Origin: Owenia fusiformis
Taxonomy: Eukaryota; Annelida; Polychaeta; Sabellida; Oweniidae
Length of the DNA: 64,000 bases
Direction: 5' to 3'
Assembly (NCBI GenBank): GCA_903813345.2
Contig: CAIIXF020000008.1
Location: 35,922,867-35,986,866, forward strand
The notes under the pieces are model-generated. The model searched no databases. It was given only the letters and a program-made list of their open reading frames with translations, and was not told where the DNA came from. The translations under genes were made by a program, and so were the position numbers. Each line of letters starts with the position of its first letter. Position 1 is the stretch's first letter. Positions 1 through 10,662 of this stretch are shown here, one piece after another.

Positions 1-190
1 ATCTGCATATTACTGCGGCACAAACATTATTGTCATCAATCAGTTTTGTTTCAAAGTGCCTATTTCAAATCATATTTACAGTACAGAAAAACCTGTCGAA
101 GTGAAACACCTTTATTACCTCTAAAAAGTGTTCCACTTGTTTCACTAACAGAGGTGTTCCACTTCACAGGTTTCACTAAATTAATTTCAG

Positions 191-454
191 GTGTACGAGA
201 TCATTCCTAAACAGGCCTCCTTGACTTACATCAACGCGAACATCAGTTCTGACGTCGCAAACTACGTTCCTTGCACTCGCACGAACCACGATTCTCACAT
301 CGCGTACGTAAAATCTTTAGTCGCGCATAACTATTTCCTCGCTCCCGAACATATTTCTCCACTCGTGCACAGAGATCCGTGCTCGCGAACCACTTGTACT
401 AAAAAAAAATTACGTTCGCGATGTGAGAATCGTTGTTCGAGGCATGTTAAATAA
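191..454 (+). CDS. Possible 3' terminal exon (uncertain)
   Basis: An open frame of 87 codons begins exactly after a good splice acceptor (ttaatttcag, ending at 190) and closes with TAA at 452-454. It is richer in G+C than its surroundings. It has no recognisable domain. Its second half (284-437) overlaps an inverted repeat, so any real exon may have been disrupted by a small hairpin element. It could be the last exon of a gene lying to the left, or chance. No AATAAA signal follows closely. Confidence 0.2.
   Translation: MYEIIPKQASLTYINANISSDVANYVPCTRTNHDSHIAYVKSLVAHNYFLAPEHISPLVHRDPCSRTTCTKKKLRSRCENRCSRHVK
284..437. repeat. Imperfect inverted repeat (28-bp arms)
   Basis: The arm starting at 284 (core acgattctcacatcgcg) pairs with the arm ending at 437 (core cgcgatgtgagaatcgt), leaving a loop of about 100 bp. 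It looks like a small hairpin or MITE remnant. No clear target-site duplication was found. Confidence 0.6.
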
Positions 455-847
455 CTACATTTAATTTAGATATGTCGTCCAATATCATATGGAGCTGAAT
501 ATCATCCTCGATCTTATCATATAATCGCACCCTTGTTATAATCAAGTAGTAGAGCACCTACTGTAGTAAGTGTCATGGAAATTACTGTAAAATTAGAGGC
601 CTCGATAATTTAGGTAATTTGAAGTAGGGAAGTCATATCCGACACTAATGTAACAAATGAAGTTTAGAATATGAGAAGATTGATATGTTTCGTGCAACTC
701 GCGTGATTACGTGCAAGGATATCATTTACCTTAACTTATATAATCAACTCAAAGGATATTACCACTTCTTAATAATCTTATCATAAACAAGGAAATGAGG
801 TTGCATGGAAAATATGCCATCAATGGAAAATTCCAACATGACAGTCT
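455..847. other. Non-coding stretch
   Basis: AT-rich sequence with no convincing gene or repeat structure. Confidence 0.4.
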
Positions 848-1917
848 TTGATAATTCCGAAAGGAGACAAAGAATTGAAGGTGAGAATTTGTTCAATGGA
901 GAAAATCGTCAACTCCTTCATATTGCCTCATTTTGATTATGGTACCATTATTTACAATCGTTTTCCAAATATATACTTCAAAGGCTCGATAGATTATATT
1001 ATAAAACTGCTATCTACTGCTCAGATTGTATTCACTCAAATGGCCATCTCTTGACACTAGAAGAAAAATGTTTATAACTTTATGTACAAAATAGTACATG
1101 GTCCTAACCCTAAATTTCTCGATGACATATTTGATAGGTTCAAAAAAACCAGAAACACGAAACTTGCGTAACACTGATGAGTTCGTTATACCAAGTTGTT
1201 CTGAACGGTACAAAAATTCAGCGGTATCCTCTGCAATCTCCAACTGGTTAGCTTTGCCAAATACATTAAAGAGTAAAGCTACTATTCAGAATTTTAAGAA
1301 ACATCAAAAACTACTTTTTGAAAATCCAATAACTGTCATTACAACAAGCAAACTGCACAAGGAGACGTGAGATTATAGTAAATAAATTCAGGGCCGACCT
1401 TTTATTTTAGGCCCAACTATACTTCAGCAATATTGACTACCCAAATTGTACCTGTGGACATCCACAAACAGTTAAACACTTCTTTTTCCATTGTGCTCTT
1501 TTGACACAAGCTAGGGATGAATTTAATCAATACCTGAAAAACCGGGGGAAAACCTGATCCCTGAAGTTTTTGCCAGGCAAATCTCTCAGCATAAATATCT
1601 TGAAGTTCTGAAATGTGGCTCAACAGAAAACTCTATCGAACTAAATTCGAAAATGATGACCAGGCTAGCTTCCTTTATAAAAGCCAATACATAATTTTCC
1701 CTCTGAATCATCTTTTATCTCTATAAACTGTTTCCCACGCCAAGCACCCCCCACAACCCCAAAAAAACTACTGTTAACATTGCTCCTTAATTATATTCAA
1801 AAGCGCATTAATGTCTTCTATAATGCCCTGCATGCATTTGGCGATTGGAGATAATTTTGTAGATGTAACTAATGAGGATAATTGATAAATAGTACTAAAT
1901 AAATTAATAAAAAAAAA
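848..1917 (+). pseudogene. Non-LTR retrotransposon (LINE) 3' fragment, decayed
   Basis: Three broken plus-strand frames read like the end of a LINE reverse transcriptase ORF. At 895-1050 the peptide includes FILPHFDYGTIIYN, typical of the region just after the RT fingers/palm. At 1080-1370 (MYKIVHG, then a frame shift) comes the family's C-terminal helical part, containing AISNWLALPNTLKSKATIQNF. At 1385-1690 there is a C-x-C-x-H-type segment (CTCGHPQTVKHFFFHC), as in the zinc-binding C-terminus of many LINE ORF2 proteins. Stops and frame shifts separate the pieces, so it is not active. The element appears to end in an A-rich tail near 1900-1917 (aaataaattaataaaaaaaaa). The segments could come from one copy or from two related copies. 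Confidence 0.7.
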
Positions 1918-2758
1918 TTTTCAATGCTGTGACTCTTCCTCAGTGTTTACAACAATGTTTACATTTTAAAAAACAAAAATTTGTTTTAACAATGTAAAAA
2001 TTGAAGCATTGACGTTCCAAACTCTTTTAATTTTTGTTGTTAATGGCATGATTTTAAATTTTGTTAAAACACTGATCTGATCATGACAACTTTCATCTTC
2101 TCATTGCGAGTTTCAAAACTGTTTTAGGTTTATTGACATTTGACAGATAAAATATGTTTTAATTTTGCAAAGGAGCAGGTCACTGCTAAGTCTTCTTCAA
2201 GTAAAATGTCCGGGGTCCTTCCATAAGCTCTACTAACCAACAACGCCCATAATTAGAGAATCTTTATTACCAGTGACATACCTAGATGTATGTAAAATGT
2301 GACCCTGTTACAACAGCAACTGCTTGTGGAGTTACTCCATTGCATCAACAGCTTCAACCCATTCACTGCAAGATAAGTTTACCTGGATCACCTTATTCTC
2401 GTCAGATCACGTCCATCATAAAAAGTTCCATCTACCATCTACGTCAAATCCGTTTGCGCACACTTATGACTCCGTTCGGTTTACCATACGGATAGATCAC
2501 AATGTGGTTACACACCTGAGCCTACAGTGCGTGTGGCGATAAGTAAATCACCGAGTGATGTCCGACGAAGATGATGTAGTGTTGCTTCAATAACAATCTC
2601 TTATCCATCATTTCAACATCTTAATTACCAATACATACATACATCTCTACTTATAACAGCATCTTTAGCGATTATTGACATTCTAGCATTATTGAACACT
2701 CAACAATAGTCCAAGTGGATTAAATAACACTTAGTCAATTTTCAAGGTCGATACAGAC
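1918..2758. other. Non-coding stretch
   Basis: No gene is supported. The frames at 2286-2542 overlap one another, lack splice context and show no domain. Confidence 0.4.
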
Positions 2759-2761
2759 TAA

Positions 2762-3251
2762 CACCCCAGTCACATTTGTCGCACGGCGGCCGCAAGTCGA
2801 CCGCAGATCAATTAAATCGGTGAATTTCTGCGGCGAGCGTAGAAAAACTACGCTCGCCTTGCGGCCTCCGTACGGCGAATGCAGATTTTTACAGGCCGCA
2901 GGGAAGGCGTAGAAATTATAACTCGGAGTTATAATATTTGTTCATTTCTGAGGTCCCCGTAGAAATCAACTGGCTCAACAAGATTGAATCATTATTTGTC
3001 AATGTTTCACGATCACTTTTCATTTGATATTACACGCTAGCACTATGAATAACATTTATAAATTGTCCCGATGTAAATAAAATGAAAAAAGTATTATTTA
3101 TCAACAGAAATTTAAAATTCACCGTGCGGCTGCCGTGGGAAATGTGACTGCAAAAGTATGAGAGCGCAGAAATTCCACGGCGAGCGTAGAAATGTTACTG
3201 GCCGCAGAAATGATAGACCGCAAGGTCGCCGTAGGAAATGTGACTGGGGTG
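2762..3251. mobile_element. Harbinger-like MITE with TAA target duplication
   Basis: The element begins CACCCCAGTCACATTT and ends with the inverse, AAATGTGACTGGGGTG. It is flanked by TAA on both sides (2759-2761 and 3252-3254). The 490-bp body is GC-rich near both ends, with repeated motifs such as gcggcgagcgtag, and AT-rich in the middle. It codes for no transposase. A 3-bp TAA/TTA duplication is typical of the PIF/Harbinger superfamily, so the assignment rests on termini only. Confidence 0.75.
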
Positions 3252-3254
3252 TAA

Positions 3255-5401
3255 ATAGTTGTACTTTAATTATTGTCTTATTTTATACCATGGACGGTTC
3301 TTTTGATATTTCACACTGTTCATTATGTGCATACTCTATTTCGATTGGCTGGAATCGGACACACATTGCCTAGCTTTGTGTGAATGCGATTTAACATTTG
3401 CCTGTAATATATAACCAAGAGAAACAAACAGATAAAAATCTTTTGTAAAACTAAAGATCGATTATCACCCCATATGAATAAATAAAAGGATAAAACGTAT
3501 ATCCAAATAAAAGATTTTTAACATTTCTTTACTCAACAAGAGCACTAATGACATGATATATCTGATATCAATGGACACATTTCTAAACATATCGAGCATT
3601 ATCAGATTATAGACTGGTATTGTTGTGCACTGATAATGGAGTATTCGATCTAAGCTGATGAAAGGCTAAGGACGATGTATTTTCCTAAATGTTTGTTCAA
3701 AAATCTTTTAATTGCATTGGAATTGACCTGTTAATAGAGTTGCATGTTCGATCTTAATTAATCGAAATTTGCTGTTGTTATAATGAACTACGTTGGAATA
3801 TTTATTAACATGACGTTTAATTTATACGCCTTCTTGCTCACACACTTCTGAAAATTTTGAAAGAATGACAATTTAAAAAAAAAATACAACATTTTGAATG
3901 ATTTGGGGCGATGGCATTCTTTAAGGAAATGTGCCTTCTAAAAATCTCAAAGTCGTATATGAAATATAAGCATAACCTCATTTATCAAGAAAATATCACC
4001 GTTATTGGGTTATTCCAAAATACGAGGGTTTCATTGTTTAGGTCACCATAGTAATTGTCATAGCAATTTCCACAGCGTCTCTACATAATCTGTACCAAAA
4101 TGCGAAAACCTATTGTTCAAATTCTTCTAGTTGTTTATTTACTATCAAAGTTCTGAAAAAATTACCGTTACCACAAATCAGAAAGAATTTAAATGGGTTT
4201 ATTCAATCCACAATTGGAAGCGAAAAGCAAAATTTTATTTTACATATTCTTACCATATTAGCGGACGGGCCTCGGTGAGGGGGTAGGTGCAGGCGATTCG
4301 ATCAATTAATTTTGTAATTTCCTACTTTGTGGATAATATTCCCATTAGGGTGTCTTCCACTTCATGTAATTATAATATCATACAATATAAGGAAATAAAT
4401 TATAATATTAATAAAATGTTGCACCTTGCTGATAACCAGTAGAGTATCTGCAGAGGAAGGGTGTCCATTAGAGACAGGTGTTTATTAGAAAGAGGTGTTC
4501 ACTATGAGAGGTGTTCACTAAAGAGGTGTTCACTAAATTTTATTGTTAGTACTTCAACTGAAATACTCGATTCTGATTGGTTGATTGGCGGTCAACAATA
4601 TGTATACTGTAGTTAATGTTGATAATTAGCTGTCGCACAACAGTCTCACCTCAAATAAGCAAGTAAAAGTCATTATACATTTTAAAAACAAAATGTCATG
4701 TATTTCTATATATATATTATAGATCTAGAGATACATTTACATATAAGCATATTCAATTGTGTTCCGTGCAAAACAGTTACCTATTCATTCTCCCACTGAA
4801 TGACGTTCGGGTATAGATTCATCCATTTATCCATGCAATAAGTCAGTTCAGGACAAAGGACAAACACATTTATGCACTTTTTACAAAAAACAGGCTTTCA
4901 TTCCTACACTCATCCTCTATTTCAATATGTAGTTGGTTAGTCAATTTAGGACTATACAAGACTCGATTTACAGTGCAGTCAAACCTGTTTTGTATCTAAA
5001 CACCTTTAAATCTGAACACTTAATGGTCCAATGTTCCATGTTAAATACCACTTTAAACACTTTTGGTCTTTTAAACGGGACACTGATTGATCAATTTTAA
5101 AAATGTTTTTCAGACAGATGATTGTTTATAGCCTTTAGTCTCTGTGATCTTTTTCCCACACATAGCACAAATTCCTTTCTTGTAGGCACATCCTGAAAAA
5201 CAAAAATTGAAGCTGTAAAATAAATTTACAGATTTAGAGTTTTAACTTTCAAAAGGGGACAGCACTTCCAGTGGTGTCTTGGTTAATGTATCTCATTTAT
5301 TTAGATTTCAAAAATATTTCAAAGATATCAAGAAAAAGGTGATCTTAAAGCAGGTCATAAAGAGCTAATAACGAAACATGCGTTGTGTCGTTAAGAATAT
5401 T
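3255..5401. other. Intergenic AT-rich DNA
   Basis: No coding frame is supported. A short degenerate repeat of the motif gaggtgttcacta lies at 4470-4540. The same motif is seen near 120-180 and 53580-53660, so it may be a dispersed repeat. Confidence 0.4.
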
Positions 5402-6361
5402 ATTTGACAGTAATATGAGTCAGACTGAATTACTTTGACAGTAATGTGAGTAAGGTTGACTTACCTTGACAGTAATATGAGTCAGGTTGACTTCCCTTGA
5501 CAGTAATATGAGTCAGGTTGACTTCCCTTGATAGTAATGAGTCAGGTTGACTTACCTTGACAGTAATGTGAGCCAGGTTGACTTACCTTGACAGTTATGT
5601 GAGCCAGGTTGACTTAACTTGACAGTAATGTGAGTCAGGTTGACTTACCTTGACAGTAATATGAGTCAGATTGACTTCCCTTGACAGTAATATGAGTCAG
5701 GTTGACTTACTTTGACAGTAATATGAGTCAGGTTGACTTACCTTGACAGTAATATGAGTCAGGTTGACTTACTTTGACAGTAATATGAGTCAGGTTGACT
5801 TACCTTGACAGTAATATGAGTCAGGTTGACTTACCTTGACAGTAATATGAGTCAGGTTGACTTACTTTGACAGTAATATGAGTCAGGTTGACTTACCTTG
5901 ACAGTAATATAAATCAGATTGACTTACCTTGACAGTAATATAAGTCAGATTGACTTACCTTGACAGTAATGTGAGTCAGGTTGACTTACTTTGACAGTAA
6001 TATGAGTCAGGTTGACTTACCTTGACAGTAATATGAGTCAGGTTGACTTACCTTGACAGTAATATGAGTCAGGTTGACTTACTTTGACAGTAATATGAGT
6101 CAGGTTGACTTACCTTGACAGTAATATAAATCAGATTGACTTACCTTGACAGTAATATAAGTCAGATTGACTTACCTTGACAGTAATGTGAGTCAGGTTG
6201 ACTTACCTTGACAGTAATGTGAGTCAGGTTGACTTAACTTGACAGTAATATGAGTCAGGTTGACTTACCTTGACAGTAATATGAGTCATGTCGACTTAAC
6301 TTGACAGTAATGTGAGTCAGGTTGACTTAACTTGACAGTAATGTGAGTCAGGTTGACTTAA
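5402..6361. repeat. 31-bp minisatellite, array 1 (about 31 copies)
   Basis: Tandem copies of a 31-bp unit made of cttgacagtaatatgag followed by tcaggttgacttac. The variants are phased (gtaatgtgag, cttactttg, cttcccttg, cttaacttg). Nearly every unit contains TGAGTCA, and many contain ACTTACCTTG, which on the minus strand reads CAAGGTAAGT. The last five units (about 6205-6361), including the rare tcatgtcgac variant, match the order seen at 10730-10870 in array 2. Confidence 0.95.
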
Positions 6362-7149
6362 AGAGACTCTATTGAGACTTCTCTGTGGCATTTTTTCTTT
6401 TTTCCTTTTTGTTTTGAATTTTTAACACCATAACATTAACTAACTACTCAATATGCAACTTTTCACCGCATAGAATTTTAAAATATTAAGTTTGAAAATT
6501 CCATTTTTATAATGGAGCTCAATGGGGAAAACTACATAATTTGAATTATTTTCAAACGTAGCGGCTCGATTTTAATAAAATTGACAGATATAATGAATAT
6601 TGGTAAGACAAAATGTTTGATGAAAAATGAAGAAAATTCACCGTCCTGGTTACGCAAACTATAGAAAAATCTGAAATAATCATAAAAACCTGTAAAAATA
6701 GATTGAAGGGGGTGATATTCATTTTCAATGTGCCTTTCACTACTACAGGGTAACCATAATTTTGGTACTGATTTGATTTTTCAATGAAAATCATTTCTAT
6801 AGTGTTTAGTCAGTTTAAATAATACAATTGGTATATTTCTTTACTGAACAGTGCAATCATTTATTTATTTATCAACAGTAATGCAAACTACATATTATAC
6901 AGTTAGTAAAATATTAAAATAATTCTATTAAAATTAAAGCATTGCCAGAATGTGTTGACAGCTAGCAAAAAATTGAAGAATTTGAAGAAAAACAGCCACC
7001 CAAAGACACTTACACCTGCTAATTGCCACTTTGCAAAGAGTTTATTCAAGCAAGAAAACTATTTGGAAAACGTAATTTCCGGTTGAACATGGTACCCACC
7101 ACTCTGGTTACCTTAGCAACCATCTCTCAAGAACCAATCAAAATGGTAA
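6362..7149. other. Intergenic AT-rich DNA
   Basis: Nothing beyond AT-rich sequence is recognised. The frame at 6552-6794 on the minus strand has no domain and no splice context. Confidence 0.4.
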
Positions 7150-8280
7150 CTGGTCAACTCAACCCCAAGTCAACTCAACCCAAGTCAACTCAACCCTTAG
7201 TCAAGTCGACCCCAAGTCAAGTCGACCCTTAGTCAAGTCGACCCCAAGTTATCTCGACCCTTAGTCAACTCGACCCCAAGTCAAGTCGACCCTTAGTCAA
7301 GTCGACCCCAAGTCATCTAGACCCTTAGTCAACTCGACCCCAAGTCATCTCAACCCTTGGTCATCTCAACCCTTAGTCAACTCGACCCCACCATAAAAAA
7401 ACAAATAGATATACTATTTTCATGGTATGATATTGATGAATTTTGAAAGAATGAGGGACTAAAATGCTAATTTTCCAAAATAAAATTATCAACTATTGAA
7501 GTTTGTGCTTAACGCATTTATAATTTTTATAAATATGACATTTATTTACCAAAATAATATTTGATTAATCTTAATAGGGCTATTCACGATGCTATACATA
7601 TATTTCACCCCTTCATATTTGAGCTTGTTTTATCTCTCTGAAATAAAAAAAAATATCTATACACTTTTCTGTTATACCAAAATTGTTGCAACAGTATTTT
7701 TGACAACAGGTAACTTATGCAATATGTGCATTGTGCCAGCATCCATCCATTACTTTGTATTGAATGATTTTATATTTTGATAATAATAATAAACAATAAA
7801 CAATATGATATAGTTCAAAACTTCCTTCTGATCTATAGGCGATAGAAATGTTTATTTTTTTTGAATCTAGATTTTAAAACAAGACTGAACAAACAATGGG
7901 ATTTATGATTTTACAATTTCCATTATCGTACCCATGTCAGGTGTCATAAACAATCAGATTGGGATTTTATGATCCATTTCAAATTTTCGTTTTGATCTAT
8001 AGGTGGCAGAAATGTTTTTTTCTTTGAAGTTTGATTTCAAATCAAACTGCACAAACAATGGGATTATATTGTATTTTAATCTACTTAAAACAAGTAAAAT
8101 CATTTGGGTCGACTTGACTAAGGGTTGAGTTGACCAAGGGTTGAGATGACTTGGGGTCGAGTTGACTAAGGGTCGAGATGACTTGGGGTCGACTTGACTA
8201 AGGGTCGACTTGACTTGGGGTCGACTTGACTAAGGGTTGAGTTGACTTGGGTTGAGTTGACTTGGGGTTGAGTTGACCAG
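7150..8280. mobile_element. Foldback-type element with tandem-repeat inverted arms
   Basis: The left arm (7150-7393) is a string of 15-bp-type units (ccaagtcaactcaac, cttagtcaagtcgac). The right arm (8106-8280) is the inverted counterpart. The outer roughly 70 bp, starting CTGGTCAACTCAACCCC and ending with its inverse at 8280, match almost perfectly. The roughly 710-bp interior is AT-rich, has no transposase, and carries a diverged direct repeat (about 7823-7920 and 7987-8070). Long inverted arms built from short tandem repeats are the hallmark of foldback (FB-like) transposons. No clear target duplication was found. Confidence 0.7.
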
Positions 8281-8904
8281 GAAGCATCAAAATTGAGGTA
8301 CCAAAGGACCTTATACACCCTCCACTGGGATCTCCCCTAGTCCAACAACATTAGACCTAGCCCGGGCCTCGTTTCTTATCTGACATGTGTTATGGCCCGG
8401 CTAGGTCTAACCTCCATGACCATTTTGCCTTTGATGCGTTAATTTAATCGTTCAGCAGGTTTCGACAAGCGGAACTAATTGAACCCTGAAAACATGGCAA
8501 TATTACATAAAGAATGTGATTCAAGCATGCATACATACCTTATAAACACATACACCCCGTCCCGTATCCCCCTTAGACCCTATTGATGCATAATTACGAA
8601 AATATTGGAGACAGGTTTGGAATATGACGAAAATGTCGGTCAGTTTCGGTAACATCGAAATTGCAAATCGTTTCAGGAATTAACCGTCATCACGGCACTG
8701 CATTAACGAACAGTTGGTTTGCAATTAATAACTATTTTGCGTGTATATACGCGCTATATAAATTAATCAAAGATACCTGTTATCCTCAAAATTGATCTTT
8801 TTATCCCGAGTAATCGCGATAATAATTATCAATCTATTTGACAACAATTTCGTTTCTCTGGTAGTTTAATTTTACGATCCGGGACACTCAGACGAACAGA
8901 CACA
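8281..8904. other. Intergenic DNA with a TATA-like motif
   Basis: No gene is seen. A TATATAAA-like string (gcgctatataaatt, about 8749-8762) lies about 150 bp upstream of the weak small-gene candidate at 8905. Confidence 0.3.
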
Positions 8905-9166
8905 ATGACAGACATGAAATGTCACTTTAGAGATTGGTAAGTGTAGCCTCATTTTACTCGTATAAATGAACATTTAACACAATAATATTGTGTTAAATCG
9001 CTTGATGTTATGTGTTTTTATATTATTGTCAAGTATCAGTTGCACGTTATCGCGGAAAAATGGTTTCGATGGATTCAGAACTTGCATCAAAGGAAAGAAT
9101 AGTAAGGAGGTTAAACTCAATAATGGCCCCAAGAAAATTCCTAATAATAAAGAACGCCGTTATTGA
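8905..9166 (+). CDS. Possible small two-exon gene (unrecognised)
   Basis: An ATG at 8905 opens a 32-nt frame that ends at a consensus donor (attg|gtaagt, exon 8905-8936). An acceptor (aagtatcag, ending at 9039) restores an open frame to TGA at 9164-9166, giving a 52-aa, Lys/Asn-rich product. A TATA-like motif lies about 150 bp upstream. The alternative frame in the second exon (9012-9218) is also open. No family is recognised, and conservation or transcripts would be needed to accept it. Confidence 0.2.
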
Positions 9167-9590
9167 GTATAACGACGTTGAACTAGGATCTCCCCATGAG
9201 AAAAAAAAATTCATCTGATTTTTCAAAATGAGTATTCTGCTTTAATTATTACATTTATATGCACACTAGTATCTTGTTGACCTATATTCAGCACTGTATT
9301 GATGTATAGGCTACTTATTAGGGGCATAATTCAATCATGAAGTGTAGAGGCATATGATTCCAAACCAGGAAGTATTTTTGTGTCTGTCAAAATCCATTTG
9401 CATCCTACGCATCCCTACATCTTATCCAAATATGTTACTACATAATCAATGAAATAAAATAGTATATTCTTTGGTTTTACAAAGTTGTATGATTTTTGAT
9501 AAGTGTAAAAGTTGTTTTTGGAGCATTTTTCTATAGCCATTTTGTAGGGAAAAAATGATGAAAAAATGTACAATCTTTTAATTTTAAGTA

Positions 9591-9689
9591 TGACCTGAAT
9601 CGATTGCAAACTTCATATTTGCACATTTGATGAGAAAAACCATTAGTGCCATATTGTGAAATTATTAAGTTTGCAATCGATTCAGGTCA
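9591..9689. repeat. Perfect 23-bp inverted repeat (hairpin)
   Basis: The arm tgacctgaatcgattgc-aaactt at 9591-9613 is repeated inverted and without mismatch at 9667-9689, around a 53-bp AT-rich loop. It is probably a tiny MITE or hairpin remnant. Confidence 0.8.
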
Positions 9690-10662
9690 TAGTGTATTTT
9701 TGGTATTTGTGTGATAATCAATACAAACCAATGGCCTCTATTGGGATCTGCTGATATCCTCATGTTAAGTCAATGAAGCACAGCCCCATGTAAGGCAATA
9801 CAACCTTACTAAACTAAATGGCCCCTATCTCAGCCTATGTGTGCCCAAGCATTTTGATATTTTCCAAAGAGTTATATGACATTCTATTCTTCATGTTACA
9901 CCTAACAATTATTCATTTTGACCATAGGGGTATTTGCCAATAATCGCACCTCTTCCTTTTAACATATAATGTATAAATGTATAACACATATGTGTACCAA
10001 GTATCATTGTAAAAGTCCTATTTTCCTTTAAGTTATGGCATCAACTGCAAAACTTTTTGAACCACCTAAGTATATACCTTATTAGATGCAGTGAAGGAGT
10101 TAAATCATTGGGATATGAATAAATCATGCAAAACATATTTTGTACATATCTTTCATCATTTAGGGTTACCCAGTAATTTACAAGCTGACCTTTGCAAAAT
10201 ATATTTCACTTACTATCCTCATTCGCTATCACGCTATCTAGTTTCTTTCCAAATCGGCCTGGATTGCCTGGTTTATTGGTTTTAGCGAACCGTCCATTTC
10301 GTCGAATCATCATTTTGCTAAGGTTGTTTGTGACTGATGAATATACAATATTCAGTTACATATAACTGTACAGCAACTTTATGCAAGGGAAGGTAATTGT
10401 GTGAGAGCACATAAAGTACATGAAGTATTGACCCACTTGTCTCAGTGAATCTTATAAACAGTGCATAAAGTTTTTTCTATGCAATGATTGGCTCACAGTT
10501 ACTTATAGTGTAAATTATTTTATTTCTATACAGTGTGGAATAGAGTGTATAAACTTTTACAGTTTCAAGCAGGTTTTAGTGTTTTCTGACCAATGATATA
10601 TTCAGACTTATTCATTTCACGATTATGTAATACTGACCTACATATCTGTATAGCATATCTTT
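9690..10662. other. Intergenic AT-rich DNA
   Basis: No supported gene. The frame at 10091-10285 shows no domain and no splice sites. Confidence 0.4.
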
